Below are positions 16,395 to 25,711 of a stretch of 64,000 nucleotides of DNA, in pieces. Source of the stretch: Halanaerobium polyolivorans (GTDB lineage Bacteria > Bacillota > Halanaerobiia > Halanaerobiales > Halanaerobiaceae); assembly GCF_020711195.1 (NCBI RefSeq), contig NZ_JAJFAT010000006.1, positions 62,001 through 126,000 of the forward strand. Direction: 5' to 3'. How positions within the stretch are numbered: the stretch's first letter is position 1; each line of letters opens with the position of its first letter. The notes below the pieces were generated by a model, which ran no database searches, was not told the DNA's origin, and worked only from the letters and a program-made list of their open reading frames with translations. Both the position numbers and the translations under genes were made by a program.

Positions 16395-17693
16395 ATGGTT
16401 AAAATCGAAAAAATAATTGAAGGATCAACCGCTTTTAAAGCTGGTTTAAAAGCAAGTGATAAAATTATTACAATCAATAATCAAAAAATAAATGACTATA
16501 TAGATTATTTATATCAAATTTCTGAGCCGATAATTAATTTGCAGGTTCAAAGAGCTGATAATACTATTCAGGAATTTCAGCTGCAGAGGAAGCTTGATGA
16601 AGAATTGGGCATAGAATTTAAAGAAATTATTTTTGATGGTTTAAAACAGTGTAAAAATAACTGTGTATTTTGTTTTGTCAAACAGCAGCCGCCAAAGATG
16701 AGAGATAGTTTGATGCAGAAAGATGATGATTATAGGTTTTCATTCCTGCAGGGCAGTTTTATTACTCTGACCAATTTGAATCAATCTGAACTGCAGAGAA
16801 TTATTGAAAAAAGATTAAGCCCTTTAAATATCTCTGTTCACACAACTAATCCAGAGTTAAGGGTCAAAATGATGAAAAATAAACGGGCTGCAGAGATCAA
16901 TCAATTACTGAAGCTCTTAAAAGAAAATGGGATAGAATTTCACACCCAAATTGTTTTATGTCCAGATTATAATGATGGTCAGGAATTAGATAGGACTTTA
17001 AAAGATCTTTTAGAGCTGTATCCAGCCCTACTTTCAATCGGAGTTGTTCCGGTTGGGATTACAAAACACAGAGAAGGACTGGCTGAACTTAGAACTTTAA
17101 CTGAAGCAGAAATGAAAAAAGCTCTTTCTCAAATTAAAAAATGGCAGAAAAAATCTACTGCTAAATTTGGTGAAAACATTATTTATGCAGCAGATGAGTT
17201 CTATTTAAATACAGCTAATAAACTGCCTAGATTTGAAGAATATGCTGATTTTCCCCAGTTAGAGAACGGGATAGGTTTAACAGCCTTATTTTTAAATAGC
17301 TTTAATGATCTAAGTTATCCAGACCAGCTGCCAGAAAAAAATAAAATGGCAGTAATAACTGGAGAATTGGGTAAAAAAGCCATTCAAGCAGTAATTGAAA
17401 AATTAAATCAAATTAAAAATCTAGAGATCGATATTTTAGAGGTCAAAAATGATTTTTTTGGCCGCAGTGTTACAGTAACCGGTCTTTTAACCGCAGAGGA
17501 CATTGAAAAAAGAATCAAAAAAATTCCCATTGATCAATATCAAAAAATTATTATTCCAGATATTGTTCTAAATGATGAAAATAAATTCTTAGATGGTTCT
17601 CATTTAAAACAATTTAAAAAGAAATTAAAAAACTATCAGATAGATTTTGTCGGTAATTTAAAAGACTTAGTGGAGGTGATAGAAAATGACTAA
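16395..17693 (+). CDS. DUF512 family PDZ / radical-SAM-like Fe-S protein (YfiB/TIGR03279 type)
   Basis: 432 residues. An N-terminal PDZ-like domain (about 1-65) precedes a CxxxCxxC cluster (Cys86, Cys90, Cys93), the radical SAM arrangement, and a C-terminal DUF512 domain ending in a Gly-rich GRSVTVTGLLTAEDI stretch. The family is conserved in Firmicutes and cyanobacteria, usually next to der, as here (8-nt overlap). Its reaction is not established; the linkage to Der hints at ribosome or RNA-related work, but that is inference. AGGAGGCAG precedes the ATG. Confidence 0.85.
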   Translation: MVKIEKIIEGSTAFKAGLKASDKIITINNQKINDYIDYLYQISEPIINLQVQRADNTIQEFQLQRKLDEELGIEFKEIIFDGLKQCKNNCVFCFVKQQPPKMRDSLMQKDDDYRFSFLQGSFITLTNLNQSELQRIIEKRLSPLNISVHTTNPELRVKMMKNKRAAEINQLLKLLKENGIEFHTQIVLCPDYNDGQELDRTLKDLLELYPALLSIGVVPVGITKHREGLAELRTLTEAEMKKALSQIKKWQKKSTAKFGENIIYAADEFYLNTANKLPRFEEYADFPQLENGIGLTALFLNSFNDLSYPDQLPEKNKMAVITGELGKKAIQAVIEKLNQIKNLEIDILEVKNDFFGRSVTVTGLLTAEDIEKRIKKIPIDQYQKIIIPDIVLNDENKFLDGSHLKQFKKKLKNYQIDFVGNLKDLVEVIEND

Positions 17694-19002
17694 AGCAACA
17701 GTAGCAATAGTTGGTAGACCAAATGTAGGGAAATCAACCCTTTTTAATAGATTGGTCGGAGGTAGAAGAGCCATAGTTGAAGGTGAGCCAAATGTTACCA
17801 GAGATAGAATTTATGGAGAAGCAGAATGGCTTAATAGAAATTTTAATGTTATAGATACCGGTGGTATTGTGCCCCGTGATTCAGATGAGATAAAAAACAA
17901 AATAAAATATCAGGCTGAATTGGCCATGGAAGAAGCAGATGTAATTTTATTTGTGGTTGATGCCAGAACTGGTATGACAGGCATAGATCAGGAAATTGCC
18001 CAGCTTTTATATAGGACTAATAAAGAGGTATTATTAGTAGTTAATAAAGTTGAAGATTTTTCTAATCAGCAGGAAATTAGTTGGGAGTTTTATTCACTGG
18101 GTTTTGGTGATCCTATCTTGATTTCGGCAGAACATGGTAAAAATACGGGTGAACTTTTAGATAAGGTTTCAGCCGAACTGCCAGAATATGAAGAAGATGA
18201 AGACCTAAGGGAAGCAATAAATATCGCTGTAATAGGCAAACCAAATGTTGGCAAGTCAAGTTTAATCAACCATCTTGTTGGTGAAAACAGGGTAATAGTA
18301 AGTGATATGCCGGGAACCACTAGAGATGCTGTAGATACTTTAATAGAATGGAAAGACATTAAGTTTAATTTTATTGATACTGCCGGTTTAAGGCGTAAAT
18401 CAAGGGTTAAAGAATCTGTAGAATATTACAGTAATTTAAGAGCCCTAAAATCTGTTGATAGATCAGATGCAGTTTTAATGATGATTGATGCAACAAAAGG
18501 TGTATCAGATCAGGATAAAAAAATTGCTGGTTATGCTCATGATGAAGGTAAAGCCATGGTTATTGCGATTAACAAATGGGATTTGATGAAAAAAGATTCT
18601 AAAACTATGAAAAGATATACTGATGAAGTATATTATGAACTTAAGTTTTTAAACTATGTTCCCATAACCTATATATCTGCTTTAACAGGTGAAAGAATCG
18701 ATGAGATGCTTTCTTTACTTGAATATGTTGTTGACCAGAGCAATTTAAGGATCAAAACTGGAGTCTTAAACGAGGTTATTTCTGAGGCAGTTCAACTGCG
18801 TGAACCACCAAGCAGAAAAGGGAAAAGGCTTAAATTATATTATGGAAGTCAGGTTGGGGTAAAACCACCTACCTTTGTCTTTTTCGTTAATGATCCTAAT
18901 TTAATGCACTTTGCTTATCAGCGTTATTTAGAAAATGTGCTTAGAGAAGCATTTGGATATGTAGGTAATCCACTTAACTTCAAATTAAAACAGCGCAAAT
19001 AA
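17686..19002 (+). CDS. der: Ribosome biogenesis GTPase Der (EngA)
   Basis: 438 residues, full length. Two tandem GTPase domains, with P-loops GRPNVGKST (near residue 10) and GKPNVGKSS (near 184), NKVE/NKWD guanine motifs and a C-terminal KH-like domain. Needed for late 50S subunit assembly. The start overlaps the preceding gene by 8 nt and uses a ribosome site (GGAGGTG) inside it. Confidence 0.97.
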   Translation: MTKATVAIVGRPNVGKSTLFNRLVGGRRAIVEGEPNVTRDRIYGEAEWLNRNFNVIDTGGIVPRDSDEIKNKIKYQAELAMEEADVILFVVDARTGMTGIDQEIAQLLYRTNKEVLLVVNKVEDFSNQQEISWEFYSLGFGDPILISAEHGKNTGELLDKVSAELPEYEEDEDLREAINIAVIGKPNVGKSSLINHLVGENRVIVSDMPGTTRDAVDTLIEWKDIKFNFIDTAGLRRKSRVKESVEYYSNLRALKSVDRSDAVLMMIDATKGVSDQDKKIAGYAHDEGKAMVIAINKWDLMKKDSKTMKRYTDEVYYELKFLNYVPITYISALTGERIDEMLSLLEYVVDQSNLRIKTGVLNEVISEAVQLREPPSRKGKRLKLYYGSQVGVKPPTFVFFVNDPNLMHFAYQRYLENVLREAFGYVGNPLNFKLKQRK

Positions 19003-19016
19003 AAAGGAGGTCTATT

Positions 19017-19628
19017 ATGAGGATTATAATCGCCATCTTAATCAGTTATTTGATTGGTTCTATACCAAGCGGATTACTTTTAACTAAATCAGTCTTAAAA
19101 AAAGATGTCCGTAATTATGGTAGTGGTAATATTGGGGCAACAAATGTTGCTAGAGTTATGGGCTTAAAAGCAGGGGTATTAGTTGCAGTTTTTGATATTT
19201 TAAAGGGTTTTTTAGGAGTTTTAGTTGGGCAGGCAATTATAGGTGATCCAGTTTCAGTTTATGTTTTACTTGTTGCAATGGCTGCAATTGCCGGTCATGA
19301 TTGGTCAATATTTTTAGGTTTTACTGGTGGTAAAGGTGTAGCAACAACTTTTGGAGTTATTTTAAGACTTTATCCACTTGCTTTTCTTATCTATGCTTTG
19401 ATCTGGCTATTTTTGGTTATCAAAACTAGATATGTTTCTTTGGGCTCAATAATCGGTTCACTCTCACTTCCTTTTGTAATTTATTTTAGTGGATTTAGTG
19501 GAGCTCATATTCTATTTGGAGCACTTTTATCATTGTTTGTAATCTTTACCCATCGAGCCAATATCAATAGATTAATGAATGGGGAAGAAAACAGGATGGA
19601 TCCAGATAAACTGGGGCAAAGCGGCTGA
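19017..19628 (+). CDS. plsY: Glycerol-3-phosphate acyltransferase PlsY
   Basis: 203 residues, polytopic. Family signatures SYLIGSIPSGLLL, GSGNIGATNVARVMG and FTGGKGVATTFG. Transfers the acyl group from acyl-phosphate (made by PlsX) to glycerol 3-phosphate. AAAGGAGG precedes the ATG. The stop and the gpsA start overlap in TGATG, so the enzyme and its substrate supplier are translationally coupled. Confidence 0.95.
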   Translation: MRIIIAILISYLIGSIPSGLLLTKSVLKKDVRNYGSGNIGATNVARVMGLKAGVLVAVFDILKGFLGVLVGQAIIGDPVSVYVLLVAMAAIAGHDWSIFLGFTGGKGVATTFGVILRLYPLAFLIYALIWLFLVIKTRYVSLGSIIGSLSLPFVIYFSGFSGAHILFGALLSLFVIFTHRANINRLMNGEENRMDPDKLGQSG

Positions 19629-20662
19629 TGACCAAAACTAAAATTACAGTTATTGGTGGAGGTAGTTGGGGCACTTCTCTGGCAAATATTCTGGCCGAAA
19701 ATGGCCACTTAACTACTATTTATGCAAGGGATAAAAGTGTAGTAGATTCAATTAATCAAAAAAATATTAATCACAAATATTTTCCAGAGACAAAACTTCA
19801 TCCAGACCTCACTGCAGTTAATGATTTTGAGTTAGCTGCTGCAGAGGCTGAAGTGATAGTTATTTCTGTACCTACCCATGCAGCAGAAAAGCTAGCTCAG
19901 CAATTAAAAAAATATACTGCAGAAGACACCTTATTAGTTTCTACTGCTAAAGGGATAGATGAAGATAGTTTTAAGCTTAATTCAGAAATCTTTAAAGATG
20001 CTGGCTTTAAAAATGTAGTTGTTTTATCAGGTCCTACCCATGCGGAAGAAGTTATTAAAAAACTTCCTACTGCAATAGTTTCTGCTGCAAAAAACAAAGA
20101 TAATGCAGAAAAAGTACAGGATCTTTTTATGTCTCCTTATTTTAGGGTCTATACTAATCCTGATCTTATTGGAGTCGAACTTGGAGGAGCTGTCAAAAAT
20201 GTTATTGCTTTAGCAAGTGGGATCTGTGATGGCTTAGAATTTGGTGATAATACCAGAGCAGCCTTAATAACAAGAGCTTTAATGGAGATGGGTCGTTTTG
20301 TAGACTATCATGGTGGTAAAACCATGTCCTTAGCTGGTTTATCCGGTATGGGAGATTTAGTTGTGACCTGTACCAGTATGCACAGCCGTAACCGACGCTT
20401 TGGGATAGAGCTCGGTAAAGGTAAAAGCATTGAAGAAGCAAAAAAGAAGGTTAAACAGGTTGTAGAAGGAGTAAAAACAACCAGAGCTATTTATAGATGG
20501 CTTGAAAAAGAAGCTTTAGAACTTGAAATGCCTATTACATATCAGGTCTATAATGTTTTATTTAATGATAAAGATCCTTATCAGGCAGTAGATGAGCTGA
20601 TGTTAAGATCAAAAAAACATGAGATGGAAGCAGTAGTAGATAAATCACTTTGGAATATTTAG
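19628..20662 (+). CDS. gpsA: NAD(P)H-dependent glycerol-3-phosphate dehydrogenase
   Basis: 344 residues. N-terminal Rossmann fold GGGSWGTSLA (10-19); catalytic Lys in GGAVKNVIALASG; NTRAALITRALMEM and SGMGDLVVTCTS segments. Makes glycerol 3-phosphate from dihydroxyacetone phosphate for PlsY. It is the last gene of the der-plsY-gpsA operon. In many spore formers spoIVA follows; here the next gene is HU. Confidence 0.96.
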   Translation: MTKTKITVIGGGSWGTSLANILAENGHLTTIYARDKSVVDSINQKNINHKYFPETKLHPDLTAVNDFELAAAEAEVIVISVPTHAAEKLAQQLKKYTAEDTLLVSTAKGIDEDSFKLNSEIFKDAGFKNVVVLSGPTHAEEVIKKLPTAIVSAAKNKDNAEKVQDLFMSPYFRVYTNPDLIGVELGGAVKNVIALASGICDGLEFGDNTRAALITRALMEMGRFVDYHGGKTMSLAGLSGMGDLVVTCTSMHSRNRRFGIELGKGKSIEEAKKKVKQVVEGVKTTRAIYRWLEKEALELEMPITYQVYNVLFNDKDPYQAVDELMLRSKKHEMEAVVDKSLWNI

Positions 20663-20684
20663 TTTTTTGATAAATTTTTTCTTA

Positions 20685-20713
20685 TATAATGCAGGATATC
20701 GCTGTTATAGCGA
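20685..20713 (+). promoter_or_regulatory. Possible -10 box and 5' hairpin of the HU gene
   Basis: A perfect TATAAT at 20685-20690 (no good -35) is followed at the expected transcript start by TCGCT/AGCGA (20699-20703 and 20709-20713) around a 5-nt loop. A small 5'-terminal hairpin of this kind could protect an abundant mRNA. Confidence 0.35.
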
Positions 20714-20766
20714 GAATAGTAAGTATATGTATAAAAAAGCTATTTTTTCAAAGGAGGTGAATTTCA

Positions 20767-21066
20767 GTGACTAAAAATGAACTTATTGACGCCGTTGCAG
20801 AAAATACAGGTGTCACTAAAAAAGATACTGGAGAAGTAATTAACAATATGATTGATACTATTATGAACCACCTCAGAGATGAAGCTAAAAAACCTGAAGA
20901 TGATCGTGATAATGTTCAACTAATTGGCTTTGGTACTTTTGAAGTAAGAGATAGAAGTGCTAGAAAAGGCCGGAATCCTCAAACTAATGAGGAAATACAG
21001 ATACCAGCTCGTAAGGTACCTGTGTTTAGAAGCGGTAAATCTTTTAAAGAAACCGTGGATATCTAA
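20767..21066 (+). CDS. hup: HU-family DNA-binding protein
   Basis: 99 residues from GTG 20767 with an almost perfect AAAGGAGGTGA. N-terminal MTKNELIDAVAENTG and the DNA-wrapping arm GFGTFEVRDRSARKGRNPQT...PARKVPVFRSGKSFK are typical of HU. It is about nine residues longer than the usual 90, with a charged insertion (KKPEDDRDN) before the arm. Nucleoid-associated histone-like protein. A terminator follows. Confidence 0.95.
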   Translation: MTKNELIDAVAENTGVTKKDTGEVINNMIDTIMNHLRDEAKKPEDDRDNVQLIGFGTFEVRDRSARKGRNPQTNEEIQIPARKVPVFRSGKSFKETVDI

Positions 21067-21084
21067 TACTTATTATTAAATTGA

Positions 21085-21110
21085 GGAACCGGTAATCCCG
21101 GTTCTTCTTT
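21085..21110 (+). terminator. Terminator after HU
   Basis: GAACCGG (21086-21092) and CCGGTTC (21098-21104) around a 5-nt loop, followed by TTCTTTATTT. Confidence 0.75.
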
Positions 21111-21195
21111 ATTTAAAGATTAATATTAATTATAAGCAGGATAGTAGAGATTTAACTAGAAATATGTATAAAGAGAATAATTATTAATTAGAACT

Positions 21196-21215
21196 GAGGT
21201 GTTGTATAACATCTC
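21196..21215 (+). other. Hairpin in the mscS leader
   Basis: GAGGTGTT (21196-21203) pairs with AACATCTC (21208-21215) around GTAT, followed by TAATTTTGATT and then the mscS ribosome site. It may be a weak terminator or attenuator, or a structural element of the leader. Confidence 0.4.
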
Positions 21216-21243
21216 TAATTTTGATTAGGAGGGGGATATAAAG

Positions 21244-22056
21244 ATGAATGATATTGCTGGTGGTTTAGAATCTGTAATTGCAAATTATGGGATGCAGTTA
21301 CTTTTAGCGATTGTATTTTTACTCATAGGTTTATGGGTTATCAAGATTGCCCTAAAAGTTATGGAAAAAAATATTCAGGGCAAGTTTGATAGAACTTTAA
21401 CCAGTTTCTTAGTTTCGATAACCAGGGCTATTTTATTAATTCTATTATTTCTTTCAATAGCTTCTACCCTGGGCTTTGAGGTCACTTCTTTTGTAGCGAT
21501 ACTTGGTGCTGCTGGTTTTGCAGTTGGTTTTGCTTTACAGGGAAGTTTAGCAAACTTTGCTGGTGGAGTGCTGCTCTTGATGTTTAGACCTTTTACTGCA
21601 GGTGATATGATAGAAGTTGCAGGATATAAAGGTAAGGTTCAGGAGATCGAGCTTCTTTATACTATTATTACATCACCAGATAATAAGAAAATATACATTC
21701 CAAATTCCAATATATCTACTAACAGTATCACTAACTTCAGTGCTTTAGATAAAAGAAGGGTTGATTTAAGCTTTGGAGTTGGTTATGATGATGATATTAA
21801 TGAAGTAAAAGAGGTTATTAATCAAGTAGTAACAGAACATGAACTGATTTATAAAGAACCTAAACCAATAATAAGACTTGGAGAACATGCTGGAAGTTCA
21901 TTAAACTTTGATGTAAAAGTCTGGGTTTCACCAACTGATTATTGGACAGTTTATTATGACCTTCACGAAGAACTTAAATATGCCTTTGATGAAGCTGGAT
22001 TTAATATTCCTTATCCACAAATGGATATTCATTTTGACGAAGGAGTTAAGCTGTGA
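21244..22056 (+). CDS. mscS: Small-conductance mechanosensitive channel (MscS family)
   Basis: 270 residues. Three N-terminal transmembrane segments, the third (TM3) rich in Gly/Ala (GAAGFAVGFALQGSLANFAGGVLLLMFRPF, split here as one pore helix), then the soluble beta domain with FTAGDMIEVAG and IPNSNI. Releases solutes on hypo-osmotic shock. AGGAGGGGG precedes the ATG. Overlaps the photolyase gene by 4 nt. A second, longer MscS homologue is encoded at 48471-49511; two such valves would suit a cell that faces salinity changes. Confidence 0.93.
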   Translation: MNDIAGGLESVIANYGMQLLLAIVFLLIGLWVIKIALKVMEKNIQGKFDRTLTSFLVSITRAILLILLFLSIASTLGFEVTSFVAILGAAGFAVGFALQGSLANFAGGVLLLMFRPFTAGDMIEVAGYKGKVQEIELLYTIITSPDNKKIYIPNSNISTNSITNFSALDKRRVDLSFGVGYDDDINEVKEVINQVVTEHELIYKEPKPIIRLGEHAGSSLNFDVKVWVSPTDYWTVYYDLHEELKYAFDEAGFNIPYPQMDIHFDEGVKL

Positions 22057-23426
22057 AGTTAAATGAAAGTAGAATAGAGAAAATCAATGAGGCTGATTTA
22101 AATAAAGCAAACTATGTAGCATACTGGATGCAGTCAGCTCAAAGGATGAGTTATAATCATGCTTTGAGCTATGCTGCTCAAAGGGCGAATCAACTAAATC
22201 AGCCTCTATTTGTTTTCTTTTTAATCGACAAAAATTATCCGGAAGCTGAGTATGGACACTATGAATTTATGTTTGCTGGTTTAAAGGAATTAAAAAAAGA
22301 GCTGGAACAGCATAATATTAACTTTTTCATTTTTAGTTATGAAGATGTTGATATTTTTAAAAAAATTACTGAAAAAGCAAGTTTGCTGATCACTGAAAAA
22401 GCATATTTAAAGAATTTAAGAAAATGGAAAACTAAAGCAGCAGATTTGATCAAAGTAGCTTTTTATACTGTAGAGACCAATCTTATCTGTCCGGTTGAAG
22501 AGGTTTCTGAAAAAGAAGAATATGCTGCTTATACAATTAGAAAAAAAATTAATAAAATCAAAGATCAGTATTTATATGATTACAATCAAGTTCTGCCTGA
22601 AAATACTTCTGGGCTAAAACTATCAGAAGAACTCAAAGAATATTTAATCAAAGACCTTGATCAATATCTAGCAGAAATGGATTTTGCCGAGAGGATTTCT
22701 TATAAAAAGTTTTTTAAAGGTGGTTATCAGGCTGCTGAGAAAAAACTAAATGATTTTTTAGCCAATAAGATTGCTAGTTATGGAGAAAAAAGGAATATAC
22801 CACACTTAGATTATCAATCTGATCTCAGTCCTTATCTCCATTTTGGGCAGATCTCTGCTCAAGAAATAGCAGTAAAAACTCTTGAAAAAGCAGAAGCTAC
22901 AGAGGATTTTTTAGAAGAGTTAATTGTCAGGAGAGAATTGAGTTTTAATTTTGTTTATTATAATCAGCAGTATGATGGGAGTCTTAAAGATATTTTGCCT
23001 GATTGGGCATTTGAAACTTTAAAAGAACATTCTTCTGATACAAGAGAATATAATTATAGTTATCAGCAATTAAAAAATGCTGATACACATGATAAATACT
23101 GGAATGCTGCTCAAAAAGAAATGAAAATAACAGCTAAAATGCATAATTATATGAGAATGTACTGGGGAAAGAAGATTCTGGAGTGGGTTTCTGAGCCAGA
23201 AAAAGCTTATCAATATGCTTTAAAGCTGAATAACAAGTATTCTCTTGATGGTAGAGACCCAAATAGCTATGCCGGTGTTGCCTGGTGTTTTGGCAAACAT
23301 GACCGGGCCTGGCAGGAAAGGGATATTTTTGGTAAAGTCAGATATATGAATGCAAATGGTTTGGAAAGAAAATTTGATATGGAAAAATATCTAGCTAAAA
23401 TAGAGCAGTTGGAAGCAGAGCTTTAA
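22053..23426 (+). CDS. phr: Class II cyclobutane pyrimidine dimer photolyase
   Basis: 457 residues from GTG 22053. Photolyase alpha/beta N-terminus and a C-terminal FAD domain with the class II signatures SPYLHFGQIS, VRRELSFNFVYYN, the WNAAQKEM segment, MRMYWGKKILEW and LDGRDPNSYAG. Uses light and FADH- to split UV-induced pyrimidine dimers. The start overlaps the mscS stop; AAGGAG lies 8-10 nt upstream. Presence of a photolyase implies at least occasional light exposure. Confidence 0.93.
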   Translation: MKLNESRIEKINEADLNKANYVAYWMQSAQRMSYNHALSYAAQRANQLNQPLFVFFLIDKNYPEAEYGHYEFMFAGLKELKKELEQHNINFFIFSYEDVDIFKKITEKASLLITEKAYLKNLRKWKTKAADLIKVAFYTVETNLICPVEEVSEKEEYAAYTIRKKINKIKDQYLYDYNQVLPENTSGLKLSEELKEYLIKDLDQYLAEMDFAERISYKKFFKGGYQAAEKKLNDFLANKIASYGEKRNIPHLDYQSDLSPYLHFGQISAQEIAVKTLEKAEATEDFLEELIVRRELSFNFVYYNQQYDGSLKDILPDWAFETLKEHSSDTREYNYSYQQLKNADTHDKYWNAAQKEMKITAKMHNYMRMYWGKKILEWVSEPEKAYQYALKLNNKYSLDGRDPNSYAGVAWCFGKHDRAWQERDIFGKVRYMNANGLERKFDMEKYLAKIEQLEAEL

Positions 23427-23517
23427 TTCTAAGTAAAAAGCAGGATATCATTGATTATTGTTGAATATTTTATAATAATAAAGAGTTAATATTTTTAATG
23501 GAAGGGGAACTTTGCAG

Positions 23518-23826
23518 ATGGGTATATTTGATTCTATTAAAAATTTTTTTAGTGGGGGGAAAAGCAGTCCCCTGATAGAAGTTTATTTAGAAGATGAGAA
23601 ATGTGGTAAGCAAATGAAACTAATATTTAGAAAAAGTTATGATATTCAAAAGGTTTATGAAGAAGAGCGTCAGGCAGCTTATGAGATAAATAAAGTTGCA
23701 GTTTGTGATAACTGCTATAATAAAATTGATCTGCAGATTGAATTTGATAAAAACTATAATAAAATAACAGAGAATGTTGAAAAGGGTAAAATAATTAGTG
23801 AAGAAGAGTATGAGTCTAATAAATAG
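23518..23826 (+). CDS. Small protein of unknown function with a CxxC pair
   Basis: 102 residues from ATG 23518 (AGGGGA 9 nt upstream; a TTG at 23512 is too close to it). I do not recognise the family. It begins MGIFDSIKNFFSGGKSS, has a mostly charged body with a single early Cys (KCGKQMKL) and a later CDNCYNKI pair, so it might bind a metal. No signal peptide or membrane segment. It lies between phr and pgsA, 16 nt before the pgsA start. Confidence 0.6.
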   Translation: MGIFDSIKNFFSGGKSSPLIEVYLEDEKCGKQMKLIFRKSYDIQKVYEEERQAAYEINKVAVCDNCYNKIDLQIEFDKNYNKITENVEKGKIISEEEYESNK

Positions 23827-23842
23827 CTCTGGAGTGATCAAC

Positions 23843-24355
23843 TTGCTTACAATTCCAAATCTTATCTCGATAATGAGAATAATATTAATCCCAATCTATT
23901 TATATTTATTTGTTCAGGGTAATTATTATTTAGCTGCAGGGCTTTTTTCCCTTTCTGCTGCGAGTGATTTTGTGGATGGTTATATTGCCAGAAAACTTAA
24001 TATGCACTCAAAGCTCGGCAAACTATTAGACCCACTTGCAGATAAATTAACCATTATAAGTATTTTATTATTATTAATTAAATTAAATTTAATACCTCGG
24101 GTTGTTTCCTTTATTATTTTGGGGAGAGAGCTTTTTATTTTCTTATCTGGAATTATAACTTATTTTTTTGGTTTAAATTTTATAGATCCAACTTTATTAG
24201 GTAAAACATCTATATTTTTATTATATCTTGCTATTGCAGTTAGATTGACAGGGATTAATATTTTTGGAGATTGGCTTTTTTATCTTGTTATTCCGATTAA
24301 TATTATTTCTGCAGTAGAATATTTTATCAAAGCTTATCGGGAAGTATTTGCTTAA
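23843..24355 (+). CDS. pgsA: CDP-diacylglycerol--glycerol-3-phosphate 3-phosphatidyltransferase
   Basis: 170 residues from TTG 23843; GGAGTGA upstream and the N-terminus MLTIPNLISIMRI match the family, whereas the in-frame GTG at 23798 lies inside the preceding gene. CDP-alcohol phosphotransferase motif: SDFVDGYIAR followed by GKLLDPLADK. Polytopic membrane enzyme making phosphatidylglycerol phosphate, the end of the lipid route begun by PlsX/PlsY/PlsC. Confidence 0.92.
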   Translation: MLTIPNLISIMRIILIPIYLYLFVQGNYYLAAGLFSLSAASDFVDGYIARKLNMHSKLGKLLDPLADKLTIISILLLLIKLNLIPRVVSFIILGRELFIFLSGIITYFFGLNFIDPTLLGKTSIFLLYLAIAVRLTGINIFGDWLFYLVIPINIISAVEYFIKAYREVFA

Positions 24356-24386
24356 ATAAATAAAATATTTTTGAGGGGTGTTTGAA

Positions 24387-25688
24387 TTGGGTATTTTAAT
24401 AAAAAATATTTTGGAAATTTATCCAGCTGATAAAGCTGAAGTTTTAAAGGATCAATATCTGATTATTGAAGATAAGAAGATTAAAAAAATTGCCAGTATG
24501 GAATCCTGTCCTTCTGAAAAAGAATTTTCTGAGCAAATAGATGCTGAAGGGAAAATTCTGCTTCCCGGTCTGATTAATACCCATACCCATTCTGCGATGA
24601 CTTTGATGAGAGGTTATGCAGATGATATGCCCCTACAGAAATGGCTGCAGAATAAGATCTGGCCCTTTGAGGCTAAATTAAGTGAAGATGATATTTATTG
24701 GGGAACAGCTTTAGGTGTACTGGAAATGTTAAAAAGTGGAACAACGGCTTTCGCTGATATGTACTTTGCCATGGATAGAGCAGCAGAAGTAGTTGCTAAG
24801 AGTGGAATTAGAGCTGTACTTGCTGAAGGTTTAATCGAAGCAAATGATGGAGAGGAAGGATTAGAGAATTCACTTAATTTTGCCCTAGAATATAATAATA
24901 CTGCAGAGGGAAGAATTACAACAATGCTTGCTCCTCATGCACCTTATACCTGTTCTAGAGCTTATTTAGCAAAAATAACTGAATTGGCAGCAGATAATAA
25001 TTTAGCAGTTCATATTCATTTGTCTGAAACTAAAGCAGAAGTAGAAGATTTTATAAATAAACATTCAGTTTCTCCAATTAAATTTCTGGATGAATTTAAT
25101 TTTTTTGAAAATCATATTTTAGCTGCTCATGTAGTTCATCTTGAGCCAGGAGACCTGAAAATTCTTAAAAATGACAATGTTAATATTGCTCACAATCCGG
25201 TAAGTAATGCTAAACTTGGCAGTGGAATTGCTCCGATTATAGATTATCTAGCAGCTGATATTAATGTAAGTCTAGGTACTGATGGTGTTTCCAGCAATAA
25301 TAATCTTGATTTGATAACTGAGGCTAGAATGGCAGCTTATTTACAAAAAGTAAATAATTATGATCCCAGTTTGATTGATACCCAGCAGCTTTTGAAAATG
25401 CTGACAATCAATGGGGCTCAAACACTTAATCTTAGTCAGACAGGTATGATAAAAGAAGGCAAAAAAGCTGATCTGATTTTAATTGATACCCAAAGTAATT
25501 CTTTTTCTTATCCCCATCACAATAATCTTTCTAATTTATTTTATGCAGCTGACAGTAGAGTTGTAGATACAGTAATTATTGACGGGAAAATCATTGTTGA
25601 GGCTGGAGAAATAAAGACTTTAGATCAAGAGAAAATTTATTATGAAGCAGAAAAGAGAGCAAAAAGAATTGCTGACAAACTTAAATAG
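24387..25688 (+). CDS. mtaD: 5-methylthioadenosine / S-adenosylhomocysteine deaminase (amidohydrolase)
   Basis: 433 residues from TTG 24387 (GAGGGG 8 nt upstream; the GTG at 24378 overlaps that site). Metal-dependent amidohydrolase: HTH pair His66/His68 in LINTHTHSAMTLMRG, HIHLSE, later AHVVHL and the catalytic Asp in SLGTDGVSSNN. Members deaminate MTA, SAH or adenosine in recycling of methylation by-products. Other amidohydrolases share these motifs, so substrate choice is inferred from overall similarity. Confidence 0.85.
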   Translation: MGILIKNILEIYPADKAEVLKDQYLIIEDKKIKKIASMESCPSEKEFSEQIDAEGKILLPGLINTHTHSAMTLMRGYADDMPLQKWLQNKIWPFEAKLSEDDIYWGTALGVLEMLKSGTTAFADMYFAMDRAAEVVAKSGIRAVLAEGLIEANDGEEGLENSLNFALEYNNTAEGRITTMLAPHAPYTCSRAYLAKITELAADNNLAVHIHLSETKAEVEDFINKHSVSPIKFLDEFNFFENHILAAHVVHLEPGDLKILKNDNVNIAHNPVSNAKLGSGIAPIIDYLAADINVSLGTDGVSSNNNLDLITEARMAAYLQKVNNYDPSLIDTQQLLKMLTINGAQTLNLSQTGMIKEGKKADLILIDTQSNSFSYPHHNNLSNLFYAADSRVVDTVIIDGKIIVEAGEIKTLDQEKIYYEAEKRAKRIADKLK

Positions 25689-25711
25689 CACTTTTCAGAA
25701 AGGAGAAAAGT

